Below, in pieces: positions 49,412 through 62,764 of a DNA stretch of 64,000 nt. Made by a program: the position numbers and the translations under genes. Numbering within the stretch: the stretch's first letter is position 1; the number at the start of each line of letters is the position of its first letter. The stretch is from Plotosus lineatus (Eukaryota; Chordata; Actinopteri; Siluriformes; Plotosidae): positions 31,772,001 to 31,836,000 of the forward strand of contig CM045733.1 of the NCBI GenBank assembly GCA_024760905.1, in the 5' to 3' direction. Below the pieces are notes generated by a model. It was not told where the DNA came from. It made no database searches and worked only from the letters and a program-made list of their open reading frames with translations.

Positions 49412-52400
49412 CACAAGCCAAAATATGGATTTGAACAAACTTCAACTGCAGTAACAAAGTGATTCAGCCCTGAAATGGTCCAATGTGTGCATGACATGAA
49501 CAAAACTACCATGTATTTAGTGTGCAGGCAGCATTTAGTTTAGAGATTTGTGGCTAAACCAGGTGGTGTAATGCTTCAGAAATAATGTGGGCTCTGGTTT
49601 TGTATGAGCAAAGAGAAATAAAGAGTGGAACAATACATGGTGTGTTTTAAACTTATCATTTACATATTTATATACTAACTTATAATAATCCATGTGTTCT
49701 ATCAATGTGCTCTGCATGCTTGGACCATATTGTGATTTGTATGGGCAATTGGATGAGATGTTTCCCTTTTTCCAATAACCACATTTTTACAAATGAAAAA
49801 AATGTGTGCTCTGGATACTAAAAGGCTTTGAATTACTCCTGGTTGCTGTGATGACCATGATCTACAACTACAAACTAAAACATGTTTGTTAAGAACGTTA
49901 AGGGGTACATTCAAAAATGAGGTAAAGATTACATTGATGAGGAAGGTCTTGCTGTTCAACAGGTTCGAGAACTGATTTAGTGCTTGGTCTACAATTGCCC
50001 GCCGAGTTTCTGGAATATCCAGTTTGCCAGTGATCATGACATCATTGGCTCCATCTTTAGAGGGAAGGAAGAACACCCGGTTTGTGTAATTCTTGTAATC
50101 CCAGAAGGGAATACGGGCCTCACTCAGATCACTGGTGTGGTCCTCCATCTCAATCATCAGATCTGAAAGAGATGGGGGAGAGAGAGAATACAAATTTTAA
50201 CAGCTTTTACTACAAATAGTTGGAAACAAGCTATGATAGATTAAAGATTAAAATGCTGTGATGGAAAATATGGTTACATCACCAGTTACCATTTTATAGT
50301 TATTTTATATAATTTCCCCACGAAATATATAATTTCATAAAATAAAAATTAAAACAATCTGTTTTGAGTAGATGCAATTCATTGGAAGATTAATCTTTGC
50401 TCCACAAAACAGTAGGAGGTCTTCAGCTGACTGATCTCCCAGCATCCATCCCTAAAGACACCTATATTAAAAACTCATTAAACAGGGATGACAACAGCAA
50501 AATATATTTTCAGCTGAACTTTAGCGGGGGTGGGTGGTGGTGGTGGTGGTGTGTCGGGGGGGAGGTCCAGGACGGAGCCAGTTTGCTATCTACAGTTGGT
50601 CAACATATCATCTAGCATAGACTAATTGGAATATAATTATTTGTAAACATATATGTATTTGCAATATAATATATACACAGAATTGAGAAATAGGTCAACT
50701 ATGGCTCTACGTTTTGTGTTGTATAAATGAAAGATGGAAAAAATACACAAATATTTCCTGTAAAGTACTTTATAAATTTATGAAACATTTTCAACTAACT
50801 GTCCCAGCCTGCTCGTTACTAATGAATGTTGAGATACTACTCAGGTAAATAACGACAGTGTATTAAATTTATATGACAACCATCACCAATGTATTGAGTA
50901 TTTTTAAATTGAACACGAATTACTTATGTTTGGCTGCAAATTAAAAAAAAAAAAAAAAGAATAAAATGAAAACAAAATTCCTATACATATTAAACTGTTA
51001 TCAACAATGCAAGTAAGTTTATCACACCATGATTTTACCAATAAAGATTACTTTTATGAAGTTACATTTCAATGGGATTTCACATAATCTAAACAAAATA
51101 AATATTTAGTAATTCCCTCCGAGTGCGCTTGTCTGTCGGCCATAAGTGCAATACATCCGCGAGATACATAATTGATCAAGTCTTTGCAATAAACACACAA
51201 GACCTTGCCGGCGACGTCAGATTTCTTTATGAAACTCGCCAAAGGTTCCGATGCGTTCTAAGTCCGTTTGCCGATTTTCACCTCAAATTTCACAATCTTT
51301 TCTAGTCATTCCACTTAAACTTATTCTTAACAACCTTATCTATTTCTGACACACGGGATTCCTCTTCTTTCATTAAAGTTCGCACCATTTTAAACACAAC
51401 ACGCTGCAAATTTGCATTGAGCCGAGTCACTTTACATTAAGCTTAAAACAGCCAGTCAACGAATGGCTTACAATATTATGAGGCGCTCCACCGTAAGTAA
51501 GCACTTGTAGCAAGTTCAATTGCTTGTGCTTGAGACAAAGCGTGGCTTATCTGGACATCTGATCTTTCAAGTGATCAAGTGCGCCATTGAATACTTGTGT
51601 AGTACTCAGCCTTCACTTGCTCACTTGAAAAATCGAAAGTCCGGATAAGCCCCGCTTTGTCTCACAAGCACCATACGTCACTTGCGACAAGCGCCTACAT
51701 TCAGTGGAGCACCTCACGTATAACCACAAACACAAACCAAATCTTATGTACCAAAATTTAGAGTTTTATCTAGTTTAAAACGAAATTTGAATCAAAGCTT
51801 AAAAATAAACGACACACCAGGCAATTCAAGCAATTGAACTTGCCAGAAGCGCCCCCCCCCCCACCCCAACCCCCTATAACCCCCTAAAATTTTCTCCTCG
51901 GATTTAGACGATTCACAGAAATGACCAATTTGAGATAAAAAACCCCGTAATTCCACGGATCTGCGGAAAATTGTCATCCCAGATTAAATTATAAAAAAAA
52001 GAGCAGTGTGAAGAACCCTCAGCTTACACTGGTGTATGATGTACACGATTTGAGTGAATTAAGATGAGTGTATGGGATTGTGGGACTGAATTGTGATGAC
52101 CTTGAGATAACTTGGTGGAATCAAGATGATCGTGCAAACCATGGCAAAAGTTTTGACTGATTTTTTTTTATTTTATTTTTTTTAAATGATCATCCTGCTG
52201 TATTACAATTTGACGCCAATTGTGATAGTATGTGGGCAGCACAAAAGAGCACAGTAAGGTTTACCAGGCAGGGTGTAACAGACCATGATGCTCCATCTGG
52301 TCTGTATGCATAACTGGTCAAAATTTCTGTTAATGTGAACAATTACGGAAGTGGAAGATGAATTTCAAAAGGCTTGAGGTTACAGATATTACATTCCCTG

Positions 52401-54005
52401 TACAGTTTAAACAAAATCATGTTTTATTTTCATCTTGTACATTTTCAAAACAACACAAAACAAAATGGGTCACATCAAATGTTTGGACATCCTGCACCTA
52501 GTCACACCTCCTTTGGCAATTATCACAGCTTGAAAATGCTTTTTGTAGGTAGCCAGGGGTCTTTAATTCTTGCTTGAGGGATTTTTGCCAATTCCGAACA
52601 AAAGTCTTTTGCTTCTGTGAGATTCCTGGACTGTTTTGCAGACACTGCTCTTTTGACGTCCAGCCACAGATTTTCAATAATGTTTCGGTCAGTAGACTGT
52701 GAAGGCCATGGCAAAACCTTTAGTTTTCTTGACGTAGCCCCTCGTGGACTTTGTGGTGCATTCTGGATAATTGTCCTAAACGGATACTGGTGCCACGCTT
52801 GCTTTCAGAATTTATTTGGAATTTCATTATTCCCTCTACCCATGAAATGTTCCCTGTGCCCCCAGCTGCAATACAACCCCAAAGCATAATCGACCCACCC
52901 CCATGCTTAACACTTGGACTGATGTTCTTTTTATGAAATTCTTCTCCAAGCATACTCTTTGCTCATTCCAGCCAAAACGTCCACAGAACTTGTTTCCAAA
53001 ATGCATCAAGCTTGTCTAAATGTTTTTTTGAAAAATAATCCTACGGTAGTTCTCTCTGGTACTTTTCTTGGTCTTCCGAACCTTGTTTTGACCTCCACTG
53101 GTTCCTGTTAACTGCCATTTCTTAATTACATTTCAAACATAGGAAATTGGTACCTGTAAACGCTTTGATATCTTCTTATTCCATTCTTCTGCATTGAGAA
53201 CATCAATCATTTTTGGTTTCAGGGTTCCAGTCAGCTGCTTCGCAGAACCCATGGCTGATTGTTGGAACAAGCTCAGAGGAGTCTGGGTATTTATAAAGCT
53301 TTGAAACTTGCATTACCTGATTTTTCCTAACAATGATTGTGAACAAACCATGACTCTTATCAGACTACTTAAGGTCTTATATCCCTTTACCAAATGCAGG
53401 GTGTACAAACTTTTGCTGCACCGCTTTTTCCTTCGCTGGTATTTGAAAAGTAAAATATTAAAAGATGATCTTGTTTAAAATGTATGGAATGTACCGTTTG
53501 TAACCTCATGCCTGTTGGAATTAATTTTGTCTTCCACTTGTGCAATTGTTCACATAACAGAAATTTTGACCAGGGGTGTTCAAACTTTTGCATGCCACCA
53601 TATGTATAGTACACTGTGGGTTATTTATGTTACTCTCAATTTAAACAGGCACAATCTCCATGATTAAAATAAGCAATGCTCGATCAAGGAATGAAAGGGA
53701 CACAGCTCACATGCAGGGGATGAAACTTGTAGAAATTGTGTTGTCAAATTCATCAAGATCCCCTATGACGGCATCAAGTTTCAAGGTCTGTCACACTATG
53801 CTAAGGCCTGGTAAGCTCTACTGCACTCTTCCTAGAGCAATAAATCAAACTGTGTCATTGGAATAATGCAGTTTTAAAAACGGGCCTTAATGCTCACAAT
53901 CTAACTGCACCATTTATCAATTTAAAATGAACGTTTACTATTTCTGTAAATACGAGGTGAGATTCATTTGGCATTTACAAACTAACTATCGGTAGTTTTG
54001 TCACT

Positions 54006-54041
<36 letters not shown>

Positions 54042-57000
54042 TTTAGATTTTATTTTTTTCTTTCAATATATATTTTTTTAGATTTTGTCAGCACTGTCTG
54101 TCACATTTAAGAAAAAAAAGTAAATCAGGCGCAAGGCCCATGGGTTAATGCCTCCAGATGCATGCTGGGAACAACCACCACAACCTTTGAGTGCACACCT
54201 GTAAACTCCTTTTTACAGCGATCCCGCACACTCTCCTCCAAACTCTCCAGCTGGTGTTTCACCTTTTCATACTCTCGCTCTGCTTGCTGGCTCTTTCTCC
54301 TACAGAAAAACGCAAAGACACACATTGTAAGAACTGATTGTCTGATTTTCCTGACTGAAATAACAGGGCAATGAGGTGTGGTTTGTTCACCTATAGCAGT
54401 ACACAGAAATAGCAATAAAGAGCAGCATGGGTATGATGACCGCTGGGATAATGATGTAGAGCGGGACCTCATTCTTCTTCTCATAGCGCACTGTCCCCAC
54501 ATTCCACTCTCCACGGCCAAATTTTACCTAAGGGGAGAATTTATGGGGAATGATTGAGAGAAAGAGCATGTAAAATGTCTAAAATTCATAAAGTCTTGAA
54601 TGAAACCTATAGCCCACCACCACATCCAAGGGCTCTGAACTGGTGTCTCTGCGCTGGCGCCTGGAGCGAGCTTTAGGTGGTGTAGCTGGGGCTTCCAGGA
54701 ACAGCTTATCATTGTTCAGCACGGTCACTACACATAGTGTATCTCCAACAAATGCCTGTGCTTCCTGAGCAGTCATGGCCTCAGCAAGACCCTCACCCTG
54801 CACACACAGATCACTAACTGGTTATCACACATTCTGAGTAAATACTTTCTTTGAGAATCAGTACATATCTCTTCAGGAGGACAGAGAGAGAAATCTGAAA
54901 CAGATTGCAGCCAAGAGAAATAAGGTAAAATGGAAAATTGGAGGTTCTCTGTCTAAGGAAAAAAAGGAGAAGAAAAGAGTTTGAATATACTGTACTATAT
55001 GCGAGTAAGTGCAATATGAAAGGTCAGTGAATGTGTGGGTTTGCTTCCCCAGCCATTTAAAAGTAGATCTGTTTGGGGGAATAATAATGGCCTACGAGTC
55101 CGTGTTTTGCAGTTGGTCTCCAATTGCTTGTACGGTTCATACACAGTTTATGTTCAGAGACCGAATCTGATGTATGTGGCTCATACTGGTTTTGCTGCAT
55201 GTTAAACTCTAAGGGAGTTTAAATCATGATTTGATTCCCTGTTCCACCTGAATCAGAGCCTGAGAGAATATTATCAGAATATATTCTATTTTGGTAGCAG
55301 CATCTGTGGTGAGAGGCATGTAAAAGAACCATTGCTGACTTTCGTAAAGAGTAGCTGCAAAGCTGTCAGTGTCTTTCTGTCCCTTGCTAAAGGTTTGGTC
55401 AGGAACGGCATCCTAGGTAAAACAAACAAAAAAAACTATGCTAAATCAAACGTGCAAATCATTCACTGTAGCGATCCCTAATAAAGGGAAAAAGCCGAAA
55501 GGAAATCTCTCTTCTGTAACATCAAATCAATGTTCTCCTCTCGCTGTATACCTGTTAACATCTGACACCTCAGCCGTTATACTTGATTATTTATGACCTC
55601 CATGTTTCTAAACTTCTGTTAAAGTGTTTATGTGTGAGAATTACGAGTTTTAAAAAGCATCGTTGTACAAATGCCTTTTCACTCGTTCGATGGTGAAGTT
55701 TTATTTTTATATGTAGAATGTATATAAAATATAAAAATAGCATTGAAATATTTTGACATGGGGAATTTTGTTGAGTTTTAGTTTTGTCAGTACATTCTAT
55801 GCATCCCAAAAAACTAACCAACCAAACAAACAAAAAAGCCAATCATCCTCAAGCTACAGATCATAGCCAATAAGCATCAGGTCAGCGACAGGGTACAGAC
55901 ACAGGACAACCAACGCAGTCATGCCAATGGGGCTTTGCTCAGGAGCGTTCTTAAAACTTTTCGATTAATGAACAAGAAAAAGAGAAATGTTTTCTAAGAT
56001 TTCATGGAAGAAGAAGTGAAACTACAGAATGCAGTCAAATGCTTCTACTGTTTTAAATTTGTTGCAGACAAACATTTACCTTGCAAACAAAATTAATTAT
56101 CTTGTATTGTAATTAGCTGATTCCCTTCCAACAACTCAAGTAATATTCGTATCCAATATTTCACTTTCCTGGCACCACAATAAGTTAATTAATGGACCAC
56201 CTTTCATATGTAGATTAATTGAAAAGTACAAAGATTATAAAATAACACTGCGAAGTCGGATGCGTAATGCAAATTCAAGGTGGCAGCCAGATTGGGCTAC
56301 AACAAAAATCGATTGGCTTGCGTAGTTATATAGCCCAATGTCTACACCAAAAATGTTGATGATTGATGAAGCTGTTTTTGAGGCAGTGCGTAAAAAACAA
56401 ATTTAAAATGGTGGCTACAATAGAAATTATTGTAAATTGGACCATGAAGAAAATCGAAAGAGTTGTGTAGTTACATAGACAAAATATCCACATTAAAAAT
56501 GGTGATAAGAAACGGCATTATTTCAGCTAGTGCACAGAATCCAAATTTAGAATGGTGTATGAAGCAACCAATATTGGATACTACACTGTGTCAAAAAAAA
56601 ACAAAAATTTTTGTGCGGTTACCCAGTCCACAAATGTGTCTGATGATTGATGATAAGATTTTTAAATTAGTACACAGAATACAACTGTGAACAGATGGAT
56701 ATCAGGTGTGAAAATAGTCCCCTCGGCTATTGGGCTGAGGCATAAAAATCAGTTCAGCATAAAAAAATTGAAGTAAAATGGAAAAAAGAGGAATACATAA
56801 AAAGTGAATGGACAAGTAAAATTGTATAAAATAGATGGAGAACAAAATATAAACAAAAAGGATAAAACAACAGCAGATATGCAAAGCAATGGGATCCAGT
56901 ACAACAAGTAAATTTATACAGTTGCAATAGACACAGAAGGGTTACTTATGTTCCTATTATTACTATAGTAAATAAATTACTGCAGGAATGCTTTAGCTTC

Positions 57001-58435
57001 TAAGCAGGAAAATCTGTTACTGCAGTGTGGAAAAGATCTATAACAGAAGAGTTGTGCTGATTTGACTGCTTATTTCTACTAGGATTTGAACAATCTGTCA
57101 ATAAAACATTCTAATACAAAATTCCAATAGGAGGTTCACAATGGCATTATGTTTTGATGATGATGTGAAAGCTTGGTTGAACCAAGTTGAATAGTTTAGA
57201 AACGGTTGAACACTATAAGTAACCGTGATAGCAACAAACAAGATTCTTAAAAAGTAAAATTTGCAGATGTGTATGAAGGTGCTGATGTAAAAATAAGCCA
57301 AATAACTCCTTTAAAATCAAACTTGTGATATACTGTGCAGTGATGGGTCAGTGGTTATGGTTCTGTTTCTAATCTGCAAGACAGTGGCACAAGTCATAGC
57401 TGGGTTCAAGACCTTTAAACCTCAGTTGTACAATGAAAAATATGTAAGACGCTATTAATAAATGTAAATGCATACCAGTCACAAATGAAGCCAGTTTCAG
57501 TTGTTTTTGAAAACAATCTGACAACTGCTCTCTGATCGGTGTGTAATTGTTTAATACTAGTTTGTGGGACTTGTGGGGCCGGTGGTGTAGTGTTTAGGGT
57601 GTTGCGCTCATGATCAGGAGGTTGTGAGTTCGAATCCCACTGAGACTCTCACTGTGCTAAGACCCCTGGGCAAGGTCTCAACCACAAGTGTGCCTCTGTT
57701 CACCCAGCAGTATCAATGGGTACCAGTAAAAATATACTGGGAAGGTAACCTGCGATGGACTAGCATCCCATCCAGGGGGAGTTGAACTCCTGGTCGCTTC
57801 ACGCTACGGAAACCGGGGATAAGCACCGGCCTGATGAGCTACGAGGCTCGGGTGTAAAAACCCAACAGACTTAAAAAAAAAAAAAAAAGTTTGTGGGACT
57901 GAAGCCAGCTAAAAAGGAGGGAATCAAAAGTTCAGCTTAGCAAGTTCTATTAAATATGTTTCTCACCAGTGATGCTGTGACAAGACAAGTCAGTTGTATG
58001 TGGAAATATGTGGAAATGCATGTAGGCTGATGGACCAAAATAACTCTGGTTAGCATAGGGAACGTGTGGCCTAAGGGTTACAGAAGCAAGTTTAGGACTA
58101 AAAGATCGCTGGTTCGATTTCTAAACTAGCAGGAAAAATGTGCGGCGGTGGTAACACGGTGTGCGTGCGTGTGTGTGTGTGTGTGTGTGGGGGGGGGGGC
58201 ACCTTCTTCCACCTTCATGGCTGAAGTGCCCTAGACCACAGCAGCTAACCCCCAACTGCTTCTCCAAACACCCCCAAAGTGGTAGCCCACTGCTCATCTA
58301 AGTGACTGCATATGCTCACTTTGAATAGGTTAAAGATGCAAAATTACCCTTGTGGGATTACTGTATTCTGTATATACTATATACTGTATTCTACAATACT
58401 GTATAATACAGTATTCTAAATTAAAATCAAATGCC

Positions 58436-58471
<36 letters not shown>

Positions 58472-61400
58472 GAGCCTCTTATCATGAAGAGATGTGTCAT
58501 GGAGAGCTACTTACATGGACAATAATGATGCTTCCTGCACTGATGGGTCTGTCCGTTAAGTTTTTGAACACAGGATCAGAGTAATACTTAAAGGGCATTT
58601 CATACGGAACGCCATCAAGCTCAAGCACGGTTCGCAAGGTCAAATACGGAGAAGTACTGTTCACAGCTGGAGAGAGGAACTTTAGGACTGTGTTGGTCTT
58701 ATTAATATACCCCTATACAGAGATTAAAAAAAGGAAAAATTATTAGCTTTAGATATGTACACATAGGCTTTCATTAATTTGACATTCTGCTTATTTTGTA
58801 TGTTCTAAGGTAAAGTAATTACAATATCCAGAAATTCACATAAATTAAAAAAAATCAGTACAGTGAAACCTCAGCTAACGAATTTAATCCATTCCAAGTG
58901 CAAGCTCTTAAGCCAAAAAGTTTGTTAGATAAAACAATTATTGCCATAAGAAATAACAGAAAACCAATTAATCTATTCCAACCCCCTCCCAAACTCATAT
59001 AACCTGCCACAAATACATATATTTGACCTAATATATTAAAAATAAAATGTAAAAACAATAAATAATTCATAATAGTACATATACTTTAACATTAATAATA
59101 AAATAAAAATAAACAATAAGTCAACTAACTCTTCTGAGCATCGACTGCGGCGAAGATGTCACGTCACACCATGCGAGGAGGCGGAGGAGAATTTTGTGCG
59201 TGTGCATGCTACGAATACCAACGAGGAAAGCCTCGTGGTAAGCTCCCATAAGGCCAGTGCTTCTCAAACAGTGGAGTGTGCCCCCGTACATTTTGCCATA
59301 CTGTACTAGAATTAAGAGTAATTGCGCATCCACTACAGTAGTTGCCAGTGGCACTCTCATTGTCGCGCTATTGTGTAGGGAAAAAAGCACCGAGCAAACA
59401 ATAGTAAGTGAAGTAAACATATAGTCGCTTGCGGGTCGCTGGGGAATGTGTGAAGTTTTTTGTTTTTTTCTTCCTAGAGGGGGCATCACAGAAAATAATT
59501 GAGAAGCACTGCACAAGGCGTTCTCGGAGCGAGGAGGAACACACGCAGAAGAATACGAGGCTAATCGGCCCGGAAAAGCCATTTCGAGGAGAGCTCCTAA
59601 AGTGAATTTTTGCTTGTTGGATGGAGCAGATTTTTGGTGGGTTCAAAGCTTGTATCATAAAAAAATCATTATAAGGGACACTCGTTAGACGAGGTACCAC
59701 TGTATTATCTACATAATGAAGGAAAAATGACTAAATGGGGTATTTCACCACACAAGTTAAGCCAGTAAAAAATGAAAAGTCAAACTGGCTATTTATAATG
59801 TACTGTTTGAAATGAACCATTTGTTACATTTAGTGTAGCCAATCCAGATCATATGGTAAAAAGGTTCAAGGGTATTATTATTTTTTGAACACATAGCACA
59901 CATTTATTTGACCTACAGAGTTCGAGTACAGAGTCCCACAAAATCTTCAACAAAAAGATAAAAGCCCCAATGTGAAATAATATTGATGCCCCATATGAAC
60001 ATGTTTCACCAAGACCAGCTTAATATTTACAACGGGCTGACAGTACCTACCTGTCTTCCCAGATAATAACTCATTGGTGAAGTGACATTTTATTCAGATG
60101 TAAAGAATGTTTCACTTTGGCCCTTAACATGTTTTGGTTTGTCAGTACAGTGGTACCTTGCTTCTCGAATGCTTTGGAGATCGAACAAATCAGAATTCGA
60201 ACAAAAATCCTGGATTTTTTTTGTCTTGGAAGTCGAACTCGAACAACACGCAAGAAAAAAAATGATACCGAGAATGAGGAAAAATGCGCGACTTCCAGAA
60301 ATCGGTCTCTTTTGACTCTACTCGACCACTGTGTGCTTGTGGATGTGCTTGCTCCTGTTCTACAAAGTACAGTACACCGTTTTTTTTTGTTTGTTTGTTT
60401 ACTCAATCAGCTTAGCTAATAAACATGTCTCCAAAGAAAGCTACTGAGAAAACGGTCAGTTGTGCGGAAAACTGTTGCGTTTAAGAAAGCTAATAGCTAA
60501 GCATGAATCATGCATCTTTACATTTTTTTATGTAATGCAGAATCTGATTTAGACACAGGTCATTATCAAACAATTTTCTCAGAATATCTCTTCTTTGCTT
60601 CTGAATCTAATAATACCATGTACTTATTCATATTGGAACATTCTCCCATTCAACTGCCTCTCACCAAATGGATAACAGAAACGAACAAAGGGAACATGTA
60701 TAAATGACTGGCTACGAGCTTGCCTACCAGTATGGTCATAGCCTGGGAAATCTGGGTAATGTTACTATATTACTGCTATTTATGGACCCTTTTATTCTAG
60801 GTTACTTTATAGCATAACATTTTAGTGACAAATATAAATGCAAACACAGATTAAGGAACGAGGTTACAGTAAAATTAAATCAAAACAATATGTCGGCTTT
60901 TTTTTTTTTTGGAAGGGGGGGACAGATTTTCATTTCAAAACCTTAGATCTCAGAATAAACTTTTGAACTCAGTTTGTGATGATACACCCCAAATACAGAA
61001 TCTTTTATAATGGTACCATTACCTCAGCATTGCTCAGATTCATGCTGTCAGAATTTGTCAACTCGTCACCAGAGGGCAGCACCTTCATAACAGCTCTCTG
61101 TACCAGATCAAATCCTGTTCCAAAAACTGAAATGCTCCGTCCTCCACTGAAATCAACATGTGCACAATAATGTCAAACCATACACACTCTTACTCTGTCT
61201 GTGTTTACTAGGATACACTCGTCATTCTACTGAGCTGCACTTTATCAGTCTTTTCTACATTATGGCGTCTCATCTCACAACTTCAGGAGGATAATTTATC
61301 CTTCTCTCACTATTATGAACAAAATAAAGTGCAATGTACATATACATTCTATTAAGTCGATAAAATAAATCAATAGTACTGTTAAGGTAAACAATGGAAT

Positions 61401-62113
61401 TTTAACATGGATAACAGTTGTGATCAAATATTTGGTACAAAATAGATTTATGGTTCTGACTATCTGCAAGGCCAAACAAACTGAATCAAAACTCATTACA
61501 AAACAAATCTACATTAAAAAAAAAAAATCTGATTGAAACAAACCATTTGAAGCTTGACGTTGGTTCATGGCTTGTTATTGTGGGATTGGTGGCATAGCTG
61601 AAGGTATTATCACTCACAACAAAGGTACTTTCACCATATTTCACTGTGACTTTGATAGACTCTGACAAACCGGGGAGGGTTTTTGTATAAGCGCCTGTCT
61701 TGCATGTGATCCGAGGTCCAAAGTCAAGGCTACAGTATGGCCACATAGAATAGAACACACACATTTACACAATATTACATAAAGCATATTACATGAACAG
61801 ACACTCGTCTCATGTGGATTAGGTGGACTGTCAGTTTGTTACTCACATTGTACAGGGCACATCTCCCACTGTGACGCTTACGTCATTTTTAGTAGCCGTG
61901 TCCAAATATTGACCTGAGATGGTGATAACTGTCCCACCATGTTGTGGACCTTTTTCAGGATCCACCCTCAGAGGCACAGGGTCCTAGTGGAGACAAGATA
62001 CCCAATGTGTCTAAATTAGAGGATGTCATTGGGCAGAATTCAGTGGAGCATTACACTTGAAAAGTATCTGAGCCAAGAACTGTTTACGTTTGTACACACA
62101 CACACACACAATA

Positions 62114-62195
<82 letters not shown>

Positions 62196-62730
62196 TACAT
62201 ACACACACACTTATTACTCAGAAAAAAACAAGCCTATACAGTTTCTTCGCACAAGGGTAAATTCAATTCAATTCAGTTTTATTTGTATAGCATTTTTTAC
62301 AATTGATATTGCCGTAAAGCAGCTTTGCAGAGTAAAACAGTAAAAGTAGAAGCTTACAAAGTGTAAAATAATTTAAAGTAAGGTAAAGGCGAAACAAAAG
62401 TCCAGTGAAGCTTACAACATAAACTTTACCAGGAAGCCATCATCTTAGCCCATTGTGCCCAGCAGGTTATGCATTGACATGTTCAGGCATGTTAGTTGCT
62501 CATTTATGCTATTAATTTATTTAATTTTTTGAAAGAAATTATGTGGGCCTGCACAGTTACGAATTTGCATGGTGTAAATTATCTACGAATAAAACAGGCC
62601 ATCACGCAGGCTTGCAAATACTTTATATGGATTTATATTCGCAACTCTTATTTGCAACTTCATTGAATTCACTCAAGATTACAATCTAAAAAAGTTTTGT
62701 TTTACTGAGAAATTTTTATTTGCGTGTTAG

Positions 62731-62764
<34 letters not shown>

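Noticed and set aside
53660..53866. 68-codon plus-strand frame between the Tc1 and a plxnb2 exon
   Set aside because: No recognised domain, no splice context, and it lies antisense in a plxnb2 intron.
56250..56695. CRISPR-like or satellite array
   Set aside because: Units are diverged throughout, with no constant repeat and variable spacer pattern; the host is a vertebrate.
62026..62343. Tyr-Ile and His-Thr repeat frames
   Set aside because: Translations of the (CA)n(TA)n compound microsatellite.
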